Assembly (NCBI GenBank): GCA_011374975.1
Contig: DRNU01000022.1
Coordinates: 1-32,262, forward strand
Source: Gammaproteobacteria bacterium
GTDB lineage: Bacteria > Pseudomonadota > Gammaproteobacteria > DSM-19610
Direction: 5' to 3'
DNA length: 32,262 nt
The notes under the pieces were generated by a model. The model did not search any database. It saw only the letters and a list, made by a program, of their open reading frames with translations, and was not told where the DNA came from. Both the position numbers and the translations under genes were made by a program. How positions within the stretch are numbered: position 1 is the stretch's first letter; each line of letters begins with the position of its first letter. Below, one piece after another: positions 25,091-32,262 of this stretch.

Positions 25091-25786
25091 TTATCCCTGG
25101 CTGACTGAGGTTCCCGGTTGCATATCCTGCCACACTTCCCGGATCAGGTGCAGGCGCTGCCAGGCCGCTGCCAGTTGCTGCTGCGGGTCGCGTTGCTGCA
25201 GGAACTGTTCGGCATCGCTATAGATGCTGGCCAGCTGGCTCTCATCGAACAGTTGCAGTGTCCCGGCGAGGGTTTCCAGCGGTTCGCTGAGCAGGGAGGG
25301 AATGAGCTCGTCTTCGGCAACCGGCGAATCCTGCGCGGTCAGCGCAGCCACCAGCGGCAGTTCCTGCATCTCGAAATGCAGCTTGCGGGCAATCTCCTCA
25401 TCCAGCAACTGCTGCCTGGCATAGGCATCGTTCCCGATACCGGCCTCGACGGCGCGCATTATGGTGGTAATCAGGGTTCGGATAGCGTCCTTGATCTTGT
25501 CCTGTTCAACGGGGAGAGTGCAGCAGCGCTGGTAACTGAGATCCAGCTGTTCCTTGATTTCCAGGATGACTTCGCTGGGTGTATTCGGTGCCAGGCTGAC
25601 AGCCCGCTGCACCAGGCCCTGGAAATCGGCCATGAAGCGGTCCATCTCGAGACCATCCTCCAGCCGTGCCCGGGCCAGGTCCTCGTTGCTGACCTCGCGC
25701 CTGTCGCTGTCGAACAGGGGGTTGTCTTTCATGCGCAGCAGGTGCTGTTCGCGGATACCGGTGTGTTCGGGAAAGGCTGGACTCAT
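25091..25786 (-). CDS. Soluble helical protein of unknown function, paired with fpr
   Basis: A 231-residue protein that I do not recognise. It appears fully cytosolic: no signal peptide and no membrane stretch. It is rich in Leu, Glu, Gln and Ala in long amphipathic runs, so mostly alpha-helical. There are two adjacent Cys at about residues 87-88 (YQRCCTLPVE) and no obvious metal motif. A phrase of note is FMADFQGLVQRAVSLAPN near 51-68. The start is ATG at 25786 with AGGAG 7 bases upstream. It ends two bases before fpr begins, so a shared role in flavin or iron-sulfur chemistry is a guess from context only. Similar small genes may be common beside fpr in gammaproteobacteria, but I cannot confirm this. 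Confidence 0.75.
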   Translation of the reverse strand: MSPAFPEHTGIREQHLLRMKDNPLFDSDRREVSNEDLARARLEDGLEMDRFMADFQGLVQRAVSLAPNTPSEVILEIKEQLDLSYQRCCTLPVEQDKIKDAIRTLITTIMRAVEAGIGNDAYARQQLLDEEIARKLHFEMQELPLVAALTAQDSPVAEDELIPSLLSEPLETLAGTLQLFDESQLASIYSDAEQFLQQRDPQQQLAAAWQRLHLIREVWQDMQPGTSVSQG

Positions 25787-25819
25787 GCTGCGCTCCTGGT
25801 TCGGAACACTACCTTACCG

Positions 25820-25844
25820 AAAAATCAGGCGTATAAAAACGCCT
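25820..25844 (-). terminator. Probable terminator after the membrane peptidase gene
   Basis: On the minus strand a 6-bp stem (AGGCGT / ACGCCT, 25844-25839 with 25832-25827), loop TTTTAT, is followed by GATTTTT (25826-25820). It is 27 bases beyond the stop of the peptidase gene and 34 bases before the ATG of the next gene. The stem is short, so efficiency is uncertain. Confidence 0.55.
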
Positions 25845-25870
25845 AAATTGTGCGCCAGGGGAGTACAACC

Positions 25871-26653
25871 CTAGTTGATCCAGTTTATTTCCTGCGCTGT
25901 TTTATTGCCGACGCTGGTTCTTGCCACACTGGTCGGCATCACCGCATCGTGCTCCGACAGGGGTATGCGGCCGCCCATGATCTCGGCCTTGCGTTGCGGG
26001 TAGAGGGGCGTCCTGTCCGGTTCGGCATAACCGTCCGGGAAATCCGGCTGGTTGTTTGTCACATCGTACTTGTCGCTGGCGCCTACCGTGTGCAGGAATT
26101 CGTGCGCAATAACCACGTTGTTGCGCTGCGCCATGTTGTGCCCGGCATAGGCATTGACCACACCGACCATGCCCTTGCGCAAGCCCAGAGAATGGCGCAC
26201 GCGCGAGTGTGTCTGCGGGTCATGGTAGACCACAAACATCTGCACATCAGCTGGCGGCCCGTCAAACGTATCGTTGCGCCAGGCCCAGTAACGCAACTTG
26301 AGGCTCCATAACATGATCGACAGCGTACCGCCCCCGGCCGGCGGCATGGGCGGATGACTGGATACCTGCGGGGCCAGGTAGATGCTTACCGGTTCCCTGA
26401 TTGCCTGGCCGTAGCGTTGCGCTTCCGAGGCCAGGAAGGTTTCAATTGCATCAAAGGTGTCTGCTGACAGCGTACCGATATACTGCTGGCTGACGCGGCT
26501 GTTGTCGCCGTTGACCGGGTAGACCACCACCCACAGCGATTCTTCCCAGTCGGTGCTGCGCAGCTGGGTCAGCCAGTTGTTCATGCCGACAATAAACAGC
26601 ACCAGCAGAAGCAGCGTGATGCGCACATTTCTGAAGAAGTTGCCTGAAGCCAT
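25871..26653 (-). CDS. Membrane-anchored zinc metallopeptidase, HExxHxxGxxD type
   Basis: A 260-residue protein with one N-terminal membrane helix (about residues 11-28) and the rest outside the cytoplasm. The motif HEFLHTVGASD at 184-194 fits HExxHxxGxxD, the metzincin zinc site with Asp in place of the usual third His, as in snapalysin-like enzymes. Glu185 is the likely catalytic residue. A candidate Met-turn is Met226 in AEIMGGRI. No signal peptidase site is clear, so it is probably anchored and active in the periplasm. Start choice is uncertain: ATG at 26653 has AGGA immediately adjacent, too close for a good ribosome site, and GTG at 26671 is an alternative. The substrate is unknown and I do not recognise a named family. 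Confidence 0.75.
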   Translation of the reverse strand: MASGNFFRNVRITLLLLVLFIVGMNNWLTQLRSTDWEESLWVVVYPVNGDNSRVSQQYIGTLSADTFDAIETFLASEAQRYGQAIREPVSIYLAPQVSSHPPMPPAGGGTLSIMLWSLKLRYWAWRNDTFDGPPADVQMFVVYHDPQTHSRVRHSLGLRKGMVGVVNAYAGHNMAQRNNVVIAHEFLHTVGASDKYDVTNNQPDFPDGYAEPDRTPLYPQRKAEIMGGRIPLSEHDAVMPTSVARTSVGNKTAQEINWIN

Positions 26654-26721
26654 TCCTAATATAGTGGACACCGGACGGAAATCTTGAATTCCGGTTCCGG
26701 AGCAGGGCTGCCGGACGGCGT

Positions 26722-27165
26722 TCAGGCGCCGGTCTGCGGTTCCTGGCCCTGCTGCCGGGCGGCATTCATTTGTACCAGCTGTGCGACGCTGTCCGCTTCC
26801 AGGTCCAGGCCGACCTCGAGGCCGGGATTGATGGCAATGGCGATGCCGCTGCCGACCCGTTCCAGGATCCAGCTGAATTCCGACAGCAGGCCGCCGCGGT
26901 AGGCCGGGAAATCCTCCACAAAGACCTTGGCGCGCTCCGGGCTGGTGAACAGGATCAGTACCCGGGTGCCGTCCTCGTCTTCCAGCGTCAGCGGGTTGGC
27001 TTTGGTAGAACGCTGAAAACCCTGGATTTCACTGGCTTCATCCTCAACCGGCATGAATAACTGGTGATCCAGCAGCTGTGTCATGAAGGTTTCGCTGCCG
27101 AGCTTGCCCTGTTGTGCGTCCAGCAGTTGCTGTTCCAGGTCGTTGTGTGGTGTGAATTCCTGCAT
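26722..27165 (-). CDS. SseB N-terminal-domain protein
   Basis: A 147-residue cytosolic protein resembling the SseB N-terminal domain. It starts MQEFTPHNDLEQQLLDAQQG, then has a FMTQLLDHQLFMPVED strand, followed by LTLEDEDGTRVLILFTSPERAKVF, and a GIAIAINPGLEVGLDL segment, the usual layout of this fold. The enhanced-serine-sensitivity phenotype that names SseB gives no enzymatic role. The ATG at 27165 is chosen because the longer frame adds residues unlike the family; GGAA lies upstream. It stands after a terminator and so probably has its own promoter in 27166-27250. Confidence 0.8.
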   Translation of the reverse strand: MQEFTPHNDLEQQLLDAQQGKLGSETFMTQLLDHQLFMPVEDEASEIQGFQRSTKANPLTLEDEDGTRVLILFTSPERAKVFVEDFPAYRGGLLSEFSWILERVGSGIAIAINPGLEVGLDLEADSVAQLVQMNAARQQGQEPQTGA

Positions 27166-27252
27166 GGGTTCCGGTTTTGTGTAGCGATAACAGGGGACAA
27201 GTGTGCAGAAATTCGGCACATAAATAAACTGGATAATTCGAGGGGGCTTGGC

Positions 27253-27283
27253 AAAAAAAAAGGGGCGGCACATGGCCGCCCCT
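27253..27283 (-). terminator. Strong rho-independent terminator after the SoxB-like gene
   Basis: Arms 27261-27269 and 27275-27283 (AGGGGCGGC / GCCGCCCCT) make a perfect 9-bp GC stem with a 5-base loop. On the minus strand it runs straight into nine T (27261-27253). It is 28 bases past the stop of the large gene at 27312 and isolates it from the SseB-like gene. Confidence 0.92.
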
Positions 27284-27311
27284 GAATGACGCTGACGAAC
27301 AGCGTTATCTG

Positions 27312-29528
27312 TCAGTCATGGATGACGCCACTGAAGAACTCCGGGCCCGCACCAAACGGCGGCTGTACGAAGGTCGGATCAGGCGTGTTGTCAGGCTGAC
27401 CGATCTGCTCACTTTCAGGCTGGGGCAGGTTGCCCGGGTTTTTCGAATCCACGGTAACCACGCGGCCCTGGCCGGCGCCGAACTGTGCTTCAGTTACAGT
27501 GTTGTTCGGCAGGCTGTCCAGGTAGCGGCGCAGCGCATGCACGGGGTGCAGGAAGTTATCCGGTGCAACCTGCTTGACGACAGGGCCCACGATAACGCCT
27601 TCACTGTTAACCGGATCAGCCAGCGTGATGGCACTGGTGTAATCGTCCGGATCGGCCAGCTGGAAGAACTTGTGGTTCGCACCACCGCCGGTACGGCAGA
27701 CATCATCCAGAGGATTACCGTGCCCGTAGCAGGAGGCAAATACGTAGCGTTTGCCAAGATCCAGCGGCTGACCGCCAATCATGGTTTCCACGACCCGGCT
27801 GCCGGAACTGCTGAACGGCCGGTTTTTAAGGTCGATCTTCTGTTCGATGTTGGCAAGGCCGAGGTACCAGCCACCGCGCTGCATGAATACATTACGGTCA
27901 AACACAGCACCCAGGATGGTGTTCAGGCTGTTCTGGATGGACTGGCCGGAGAAGTCGGCGATATTGACCGCCGGCGCAATCGGGAACCAGGTGTACAGGT
28001 CACGCAGGGTGATCTCGCCACCCGGCAATACCGCGTTACCGAAGCGGAAACCGTTGGCCATGGAAATGTCCACACCGTTTTCCCATCCCGGAACATTTCT
28101 CACGTCGGCCACACCGTCACTGACAGCAAGGATGGCGTCGGCAATAAAGTTGTTCAGCGTATCTTCCAGTACGTGGTGCCTTAACAGCAGTGTATCGGTA
28201 TAACCGACGACAGTGTCAAGATCATCCACCAGCTGGAGCCCTTTTAGCGCAGGAGGCATGAAACCACCCGGGCGGAAGGTGTGACGAATAACATCGCCGT
28301 CTTCACCGGCAATGAAGTCTTCTTCCATGGCGGCAACCAGTTCGGCCATGGCAGGATCTTCAGCGACAGATTCATCGACAGGAATGGCTTCCCAGCTGAA
28401 GTTGGTGACTCGCCCGTCATCCATGTCAAGATCGAGGCGTCCGACATACATGTCGCGGTTTGTTTCCACCACGATCGCAGCGCCCTTGCGCAGCAGTCGA
28501 CGCTCGCGATGGCTCAGCGAGGCGCCCGGCGTAGTCCGGACAACCTTGTTCTTGCGCACCAGCAGGGCACCCAGGGTCACTTCATGGGTGTGCGCTGAAT
28601 ACATGACATCAATATCTTTAAAGTTCTGTGCGATCTTGATGTTCTGCGACAGACCGAGCTCGGACTGCACAACAATCAGTTCCGCGCCAAGGTTTTTAAC
28701 CTGCTCGATCAGACCGGGCAGCTCTTCAACACCCTGCGTGAAGCGTAAACCGATATTGAAAGTATCGGCCTGCTGCGGAACGATGGAAGCAGTGATGCCG
28801 ATTACGGCAATCGTCGTACCGTTACGTTCCAGCATTTTAAACGCCGGCAATACGGGCTTGCCGTGCAGTGCCGGCGGTAACGGCGCTGCGTTATACAAGT
28901 TGGCGGCAACAGCCGGGAAGTTCGCCTTGATAACGCCCATTCCCTCAGGTGTCGGGAAAGGGGCTGTCGCTGTGACTTCTTCACAGGTATAGCCGCTGGC
29001 CGCATCGGTCAGGCCGTCGATAACCGGCACATCGTCACAACCGATATAGGAGGTCATGGTGCGCAGGTTGCCGGGGATGGTCGGTTTCGGCCCGAAGTTG
29101 GTGAAACGGTTGCGGAATACAGCGCCGCCGTAGCCGAAATCCCAGTTACCCGGTGTATAGACGTCGATACCAAATGCATTCATCGGCACCATCATGGCAT
29201 CGCCAACCGTAAACATGGTTTCGGCACTGCCGTGGGTCATGTCGCCGGTGGAAAGCAGGACAGCTTCAGGATCGTCGGCACGAATCTCGTTAACCACGGT
29301 TTTCAGGCGGGCAAGACCACCTGCGCTGGCAGCTTCATATTCGCTGCCGTCCGGGTTTTTCATAATAGCGGCATGTGGAACCAGGGTGCCGTGCAGATCA
29401 CCCATTTCGATCAGTGTGACGCTTGAATCCATGGACGCCTGGGCCGTGGAAAGGCCAAGCAGGGTCAGGGACAGTGCTGACGCCAGTGCGCCGCTCCCCG
29501 CCTTCTTTACAAAGTCGTGCATAACCAT
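27312..29528 (-). CDS. Secreted SoxB/5'-nucleotidase-like metallophosphatase, altered motifs
   Basis: A 738-residue exported protein. The Sec signal peptide ends near residue 31 (STAQA). The metallophosphatase domain follows: motif 1 MGDLHG with Asp44 and His46, motif 2 STGDMTHG with Asp96, motif 3 is GNWD at 127-130 where family members usually have GNH(D/E), motif 4 is QSELG with Glu290 where a His is usual, and motif 5 is SAHTHE with His313 and His315. The C-terminal domain (about 430-650) has NFIADAILAVSD, then ANGFRFGNAVLPGGEITLRD, a layout I associate with SoxB (SPGFRWG type) more than UshA. SoxB also has a Trp in motif 3. It lacks the SoxB twin-Arg signal. GGAGGAGA precedes the ATG. 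The substrate is uncertain. Confidence 0.8.
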   Translation of the reverse strand: MVMHDFVKKAGSGALASALSLTLLGLSTAQASMDSSVTLIEMGDLHGTLVPHAAIMKNPDGSEYEAASAGGLARLKTVVNEIRADDPEAVLLSTGDMTHGSAETMFTVGDAMMVPMNAFGIDVYTPGNWDFGYGGAVFRNRFTNFGPKPTIPGNLRTMTSYIGCDDVPVIDGLTDAASGYTCEEVTATAPFPTPEGMGVIKANFPAVAANLYNAAPLPPALHGKPVLPAFKMLERNGTTIAVIGITASIVPQQADTFNIGLRFTQGVEELPGLIEQVKNLGAELIVVQSELGLSQNIKIAQNFKDIDVMYSAHTHEVTLGALLVRKNKVVRTTPGASLSHRERRLLRKGAAIVVETNRDMYVGRLDLDMDDGRVTNFSWEAIPVDESVAEDPAMAELVAAMEEDFIAGEDGDVIRHTFRPGGFMPPALKGLQLVDDLDTVVGYTDTLLLRHHVLEDTLNNFIADAILAVSDGVADVRNVPGWENGVDISMANGFRFGNAVLPGGEITLRDLYTWFPIAPAVNIADFSGQSIQNSLNTILGAVFDRNVFMQRGGWYLGLANIEQKIDLKNRPFSSSGSRVVETMIGGQPLDLGKRYVFASCYGHGNPLDDVCRTGGGANHKFFQLADPDDYTSAITLADPVNSEGVIVGPVVKQVAPDNFLHPVHALRRYLDSLPNNTVTEAQFGAGQGRVVTVDSKNPGNLPQPESEQIGQPDNTPDPTFVQPPFGAGPEFFSGVIHD

Positions 29529-29664
29529 ATCTTCTCCTCCGGTGACTTTTCTTTATATAAACTGGTAAAACACGCGACAGACTAGTCGCCGGGGTAAACC
29601 GGAGGTATAGGGAAAATCCTTAAAAGGCGTGGGCGGAAAGCTGACCAGGATTAATCTACTATCT

Positions 29665-29683
29665 TAGATATACCTAATATCTA
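29665..29683. promoter_or_regulatory. Perfect inverted repeat in AT-rich promoter region, possible operator
   Basis: TAGATAT (29665-29671) and ATATCTA (29677-29683) are exact inverted copies with a 5-base centre. It lies within a very AT-rich block (about 29650-29730), 137-155 bases upstream of the ATG of the SoxB-like gene and just past the response regulator stop. A symmetrical site of this size suits a dimeric regulator of NarL type. AT-rich sequence alone can produce such matches. Confidence 0.4.
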
Positions 29684-29736
29684 TTTGATATATATTATTT
29701 ATACTTTATTTAAGACTTGGCTAATGTATTTTCGTG

Positions 29737-30375
29737 TCAGGGAGAGATAATACCCAGCCGGATTGCCAGCCGGGTCAACTCGGCTGAATTGGCTGCGCCG
29801 AGTTTCTGCTTGACGCTGGTGTAGTGGTGCCCGATGGTCTTGGGGCTGACAAACAAAAGTTCAGCAATCTCGTTCACCGACTTGCCATCGGCGCGCAGGC
29901 GGAACACCTCGAACTCACGCGGCGACAGACCGGCGACACGTTCGCCGTCCTGTGACTGCCTGCGCTGTACCAGGTGCGGCATCATCTCCTGGCCGATAAA
30001 CGGTTCGCCGCGCGCCACACAGCGTATCGCCTCGATCATGACCCGTGAGGCATTGCGCTTGGAGATATAACCCAGGATGCCGAGATCCATGGCACGCTCC
30101 AGGAACACTTCGTTTTCGTGCACACTGAACACCAGGATGCGCGCATTGCTGTCGCGCCCCAGTATCCGCCGGCTGGCATCCAGGCCGCCGATACCGGGCA
30201 TGGTCAGGTCCATCACCACGACCGTCGGCGTGTGCTCCAGGTATAACTGGTAGGCTTCCTCGCCGTTGGTGGCTTCGGCAACGACCTCGATATCATCGGT
30301 ACTCTCGAACAGGCGGCGATAACCGGCACGTACCACTTCGTGGTCATCGGCAAGAAGGACGGTGATGGTGCTCAT
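29737..30375 (-). CDS. NarL/FixJ-family response regulator
   Basis: A 212-residue two-component regulator. The receiver domain (residues 1-120) has the acidic pocket Asp10/Asp11, phosphoacceptor Asp56 in VVVMDLTMPG and Lys in YISKRNA near 106. The LuxR-type helix-turn-helix (about 148-208) has GLSPREFEVFRLRADGKSVN, then EIAELLFVSPKTIGHHYTSV. It is full length with no missing key residue. The gene starts nine bases after the end of the histidine kinase gene and is therefore co-transcribed with it. It should bind DNA as a dimer when phosphorylated. The nearest gene with a candidate site upstream is the SoxB-like gene at 27312-29528. Confidence 0.94.
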   Translation of the reverse strand: MSTITVLLADDHEVVRAGYRRLFESTDDIEVVAEATNGEEAYQLYLEHTPTVVVMDLTMPGIGGLDASRRILGRDSNARILVFSVHENEVFLERAMDLGILGYISKRNASRVMIEAIRCVARGEPFIGQEMMPHLVQRRQSQDGERVAGLSPREFEVFRLRADGKSVNEIAELLFVSPKTIGHHYTSVKQKLGAANSAELTRLAIRLGIISP

Positions 30376-30384
30376 GGCGCTATT

Positions 30385-32109
30385 CTACCCGTTGTCCGCA
30401 AGCGGGATCACGGCATCGATGCGCAAACCCTTGCCGGGCGATGACTGTATATCGAGACTGCCATGCAGGGCCTGGATGCGTTCGCGCATCCCGATCAGGC
30501 CCAGCCCGCGGCTGCGCAGGGCAGGGTCCATGCCACGGCCGTTATCCTCGATAGCCAGCACCACACAGGGCTTACCGTCCTGTTGCTGCACCGCCATCCG
30601 GATACTGACACGGCCGGCGTCGGCATGTTTCGATATGTTGGTCAGACTTTCCTGCACGATACGGTAGATACTGATATTGATGGCCTCGCCCAGTGCCGAG
30701 AGGTCGCCGGCGTTGGTGAAGCTGAAATCGATGTCCGGGTGGCGCGCCTGCCAGGCGCTGATTTCCTCTTCCAGCGCGGCAACCAGTCCGAGGTCATCCA
30801 GCACGCTGGGGCGCAGGCGCTGCATCATGGAGTGCACCACGTCGTAGATACGCGCCGATACGCTGAGGATGGCGCTGGCACTGGTCTCGATGCGCGTGTT
30901 GCTGCTGGCGGAGAGGTCTCGGATATTTTCCGCATCGGCCTGGATTGCGGTCATGCACTGGCCCAGCTCGTCGTGCAGTTCACGCGCCAGGTTACGACGT
31001 TCTTCTTCCTGCACCGCCAGCGATTTATGAATCAGGAAACGGTTGCCTTCCAGCAGCGTCATGCATTCACGCTCGGCACGCTTGCGCTCGGTTATATCGT
31101 GCAGTGTGGCGGCATATAATGCTTCGCCATTGATGTCGACGTGACCTATATACAGCTCGAGCGGAAAACAGTGGCCGTCCTTGCGCACACCGGTGGCCTC
31201 GATGCGGCTGCCGGTCGGCTTTTCCCAGGTTTCCGCGTCGACCGCTTCCAGCAGCATAGCCACGGGCTGTCCCACCAGTTCCTGCTCGCTGTAACCGAAC
31301 AGGGCCTCCATGGCCGGGTTGACCGACAGGATGGTGCCGGCCGCACCGTAGGTGACCATGCCGTCAATGGCGGTGGCCTCGATGACACGCTCGCGTGCCA
31401 GCGCTTCCTGCAGGTGCCGGGTGCGTCGCGAGACTTCCTCGACCATGCGGTTGAAAGCCATCGCTGTCATGCCCACCTCATCACGGATCTCGGCATCGAC
31501 GCTGACACTATAGTCACCGGAGCCTACCCGGTGCGCGGCATTTGCCAGCCGTCCCAGCCGGCGCGTCAGGTGCACGCCGATAAACACCGTGGCCAGGATG
31601 GTCAGGGTAATTTCAGTGATGGCGATGGCGATACTGCGCAGGCGAGCGGCATCGATGGCCTTTTCCATCTGCGCCAGCGAGAATCCCAGCCGGACTTCGC
31701 CCATCAACTGGCCGCCGATGCGAATATCCCCGGAAACATCCAGCACACCGTCGCTGACTTCCAGCGGTTCGGTTTCAGTATCCGGCCAGGGCGGGCGGGG
31801 CGCCTGACCCAGGGTCACGATCGGGCGCTGGTCACGATCCAGCACCACCAGGTAATCCAGTTCATCGTGCTGCGCGATGTTCTGCAGGTATTCTTCCAGC
31901 GTCGCATAGTCGACTTCCACCAGGTAACCGCCCGAGGTGGTGGCGATCTGTTCCAGCATACTGGTTGCGGTATCCCACAGCCGGTCGGCGTGCGCCTGCT
32001 GGATAACCCCGAGGTTGCTCCATACCAGCAGCGACAACATCACCACTTCGATGACCACCACGCTGACAATCAGGCGCACACGCAGCGAACGGAGCGGGGA
32101 GACCAGCAT
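30385..32109 (-). CDS. Membrane sensor histidine kinase with HAMP, PAS and HisKA_3
   Basis: A 574-residue NarX-type kinase. Membrane helix 1 is at about residues 11-31 and helix 2 at about 168-190, with a periplasmic sensor region of about 135 residues between. HAMP follows (about 190-245), then a PAS domain (about 250-360, MVTYGAAGTILSVNPAMEALFGY and the PAC end YAATLHDITERKRAE). The HisKA_3 phosphoacceptor helix has ARELHDELGQ with His379. The ATPase domain ends with DNGRGMD and GLGLIGMRERI. The ATG at 32109 overlaps the stop of the upstream binding-protein gene by one base (TGATG). This context suggests that the kinase reads a ligand bound by that protein. Confidence 0.94.
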   Translation of the reverse strand: MLVSPLRSLRVRLIVSVVVIEVVMLSLLVWSNLGVIQQAHADRLWDTATSMLEQIATTSGGYLVEVDYATLEEYLQNIAQHDELDYLVVLDRDQRPIVTLGQAPRPPWPDTETEPLEVSDGVLDVSGDIRIGGQLMGEVRLGFSLAQMEKAIDAARLRSIAIAITEITLTILATVFIGVHLTRRLGRLANAAHRVGSGDYSVSVDAEIRDEVGMTAMAFNRMVEEVSRRTRHLQEALARERVIEATAIDGMVTYGAAGTILSVNPAMEALFGYSEQELVGQPVAMLLEAVDAETWEKPTGSRIEATGVRKDGHCFPLELYIGHVDINGEALYAATLHDITERKRAERECMTLLEGNRFLIHKSLAVQEEERRNLARELHDELGQCMTAIQADAENIRDLSASSNTRIETSASAILSVSARIYDVVHSMMQRLRPSVLDDLGLVAALEEEISAWQARHPDIDFSFTNAGDLSALGEAINISIYRIVQESLTNISKHADAGRVSIRMAVQQQDGKPCVVLAIEDNGRGMDPALRSRGLGLIGMRERIQALHGSLDIQSSPGKGLRIDAVIPLADNG

Positions 32110-32262
32110 CAGTCAGCATCCAGTTGTTCGGCAATATGCCCGAGTGCGTCATAATCGTCCGCGGCTACCGTGGCAAAACCGGGCCAGTCGAGATGGCGCA
32201 GCAGGGCACGGCCGGCCGGCGTCGTGTTCATGTCCAGAAGCGCCGTGCGCAGGCGCGCAGCG
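32109..32262 (-). CDS. PhnD-like periplasmic binding protein, C-terminal fragment
   Basis: Only the last 50 codons are in the window, running off its right edge. The fragment reads AARLRTALLDMNTTPAGRAL, then LRHLDWPGFATVAADDYDAL and GHIAEQLDAD before the TGA. An (A)LLxMxxTPxGRALLxxLxWxGF...YD pattern is what I know from the ends of PhnD-type phosphate/phosphite/phosphonate-binding proteins. The stop overlaps the kinase ATG, so it is the first or an inner gene of the same operon. A stand-alone binding protein partnered with a kinase acts as its extracytoplasmic ligand sensor; TtrS kinases carry a related domain fused. The ligand is unknown. Confidence 0.6.
   Translation of the reverse strand, partial: AARLRTALLDMNTTPAGRALLRHLDWPGFATVAADDYDALGHIAEQLDAD

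Noticed and set aside
27312-29528. Calling this gene soxB
   Set aside because: The resemblance is partial, there is no twin-Arg signal and no other sox gene nearby, so a gene symbol would overstate it.
31141-32154. Long open frame on the plus strand opposite the histidine kinase
   Set aside because: The kinase is intact with all motifs; the opposite frame is rich in His/Gln/Arg and resembles no protein.
1-32262. CRISPR arrays, tRNA or rRNA genes, prophage or insertion-sequence genes
   Set aside because: No regularly spaced direct repeats, cloverleaf candidates or transposase motifs were seen; the repeats present are inverted and intergenic.

Overview
The window looks like a chromosomal segment of a free-living gammaproteobacterium with a moderately GC-rich genome. 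The evidence is gene content and order. A comEC - exbB - exbD - msbA - lpxK - ycaR - kdsB - LMW-PTP - (gap) - rne / rluC - HAD phosphatase - sppA - maf block follows the order I know from Pseudomonas and, in part, from E. coli. I saw no phage, transposase, CRISPR or tRNA. The species cannot be named; something near Chromatiales is only a guess.

Layout. 1-480 holds the 5' end of an agmatine deiminase gene and a small secreted protein, both on the minus strand, with a clear terminator between them. 560-2489 is a lipoprotein-release operon, with one LolC/E-type permease overlapping lolD and no second permease. 2606-5339 carries purT, a lipoprotein lytic transglycosylase and an outer-membrane beta-barrel protein on the minus strand. 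5453-12628 is a long plus-strand run for DNA uptake (comEC) and envelope biogenesis (exbBD, msbA, lpxK, ycaR, kdsB) in which most neighbours overlap or nearly touch. 12947-19397 holds the phosphatase, the divergent rne/rluC pair with a long rne leader, a HAD phosphatase and sppA. 19500-24240 (minus) is lpd-like - gshA - maf, preceded by a diguanylate cyclase. 24327-27165 (minus) holds fpr, an unknown gene, a membrane-anchored HExxH peptidase and an SseB-domain protein. 27312-32262 (minus) reads, in transcription order, a PhnD-like binding-protein tail, a PAS histidine kinase, a NarL-type response regulator, then a large secreted SoxB/5'-nucleotidase-like protein with altered active-site motifs.

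How the genes fit together. Most of the window serves the cell envelope: lipid A flipping and phosphorylation, KDO activation, lipoprotein sorting, signal peptide degradation, murein cleavage and proton-driven ExbBD energy coupling. RNase E, RluC and Trm112-like YcaR belong to RNA and translation. GshA, the flavoprotein disulfide reductase and Fpr suggest thiol/redox maintenance.

The part most worth following up is 27312-32262. A binding protein, kinase and regulator triad stands directly upstream of a SoxB-like protein whose metal-site motifs are not canonical, with an AT-rich promoter region and a perfect inverted repeat between them. Other notable points are a hybrid-looking Lol permease, -10-like boxes placed eight bases before the ATG of lolC and rluC, a good promoter giving rne a long leader, and three families of dispersed inverted repeats in the intergenic gaps.
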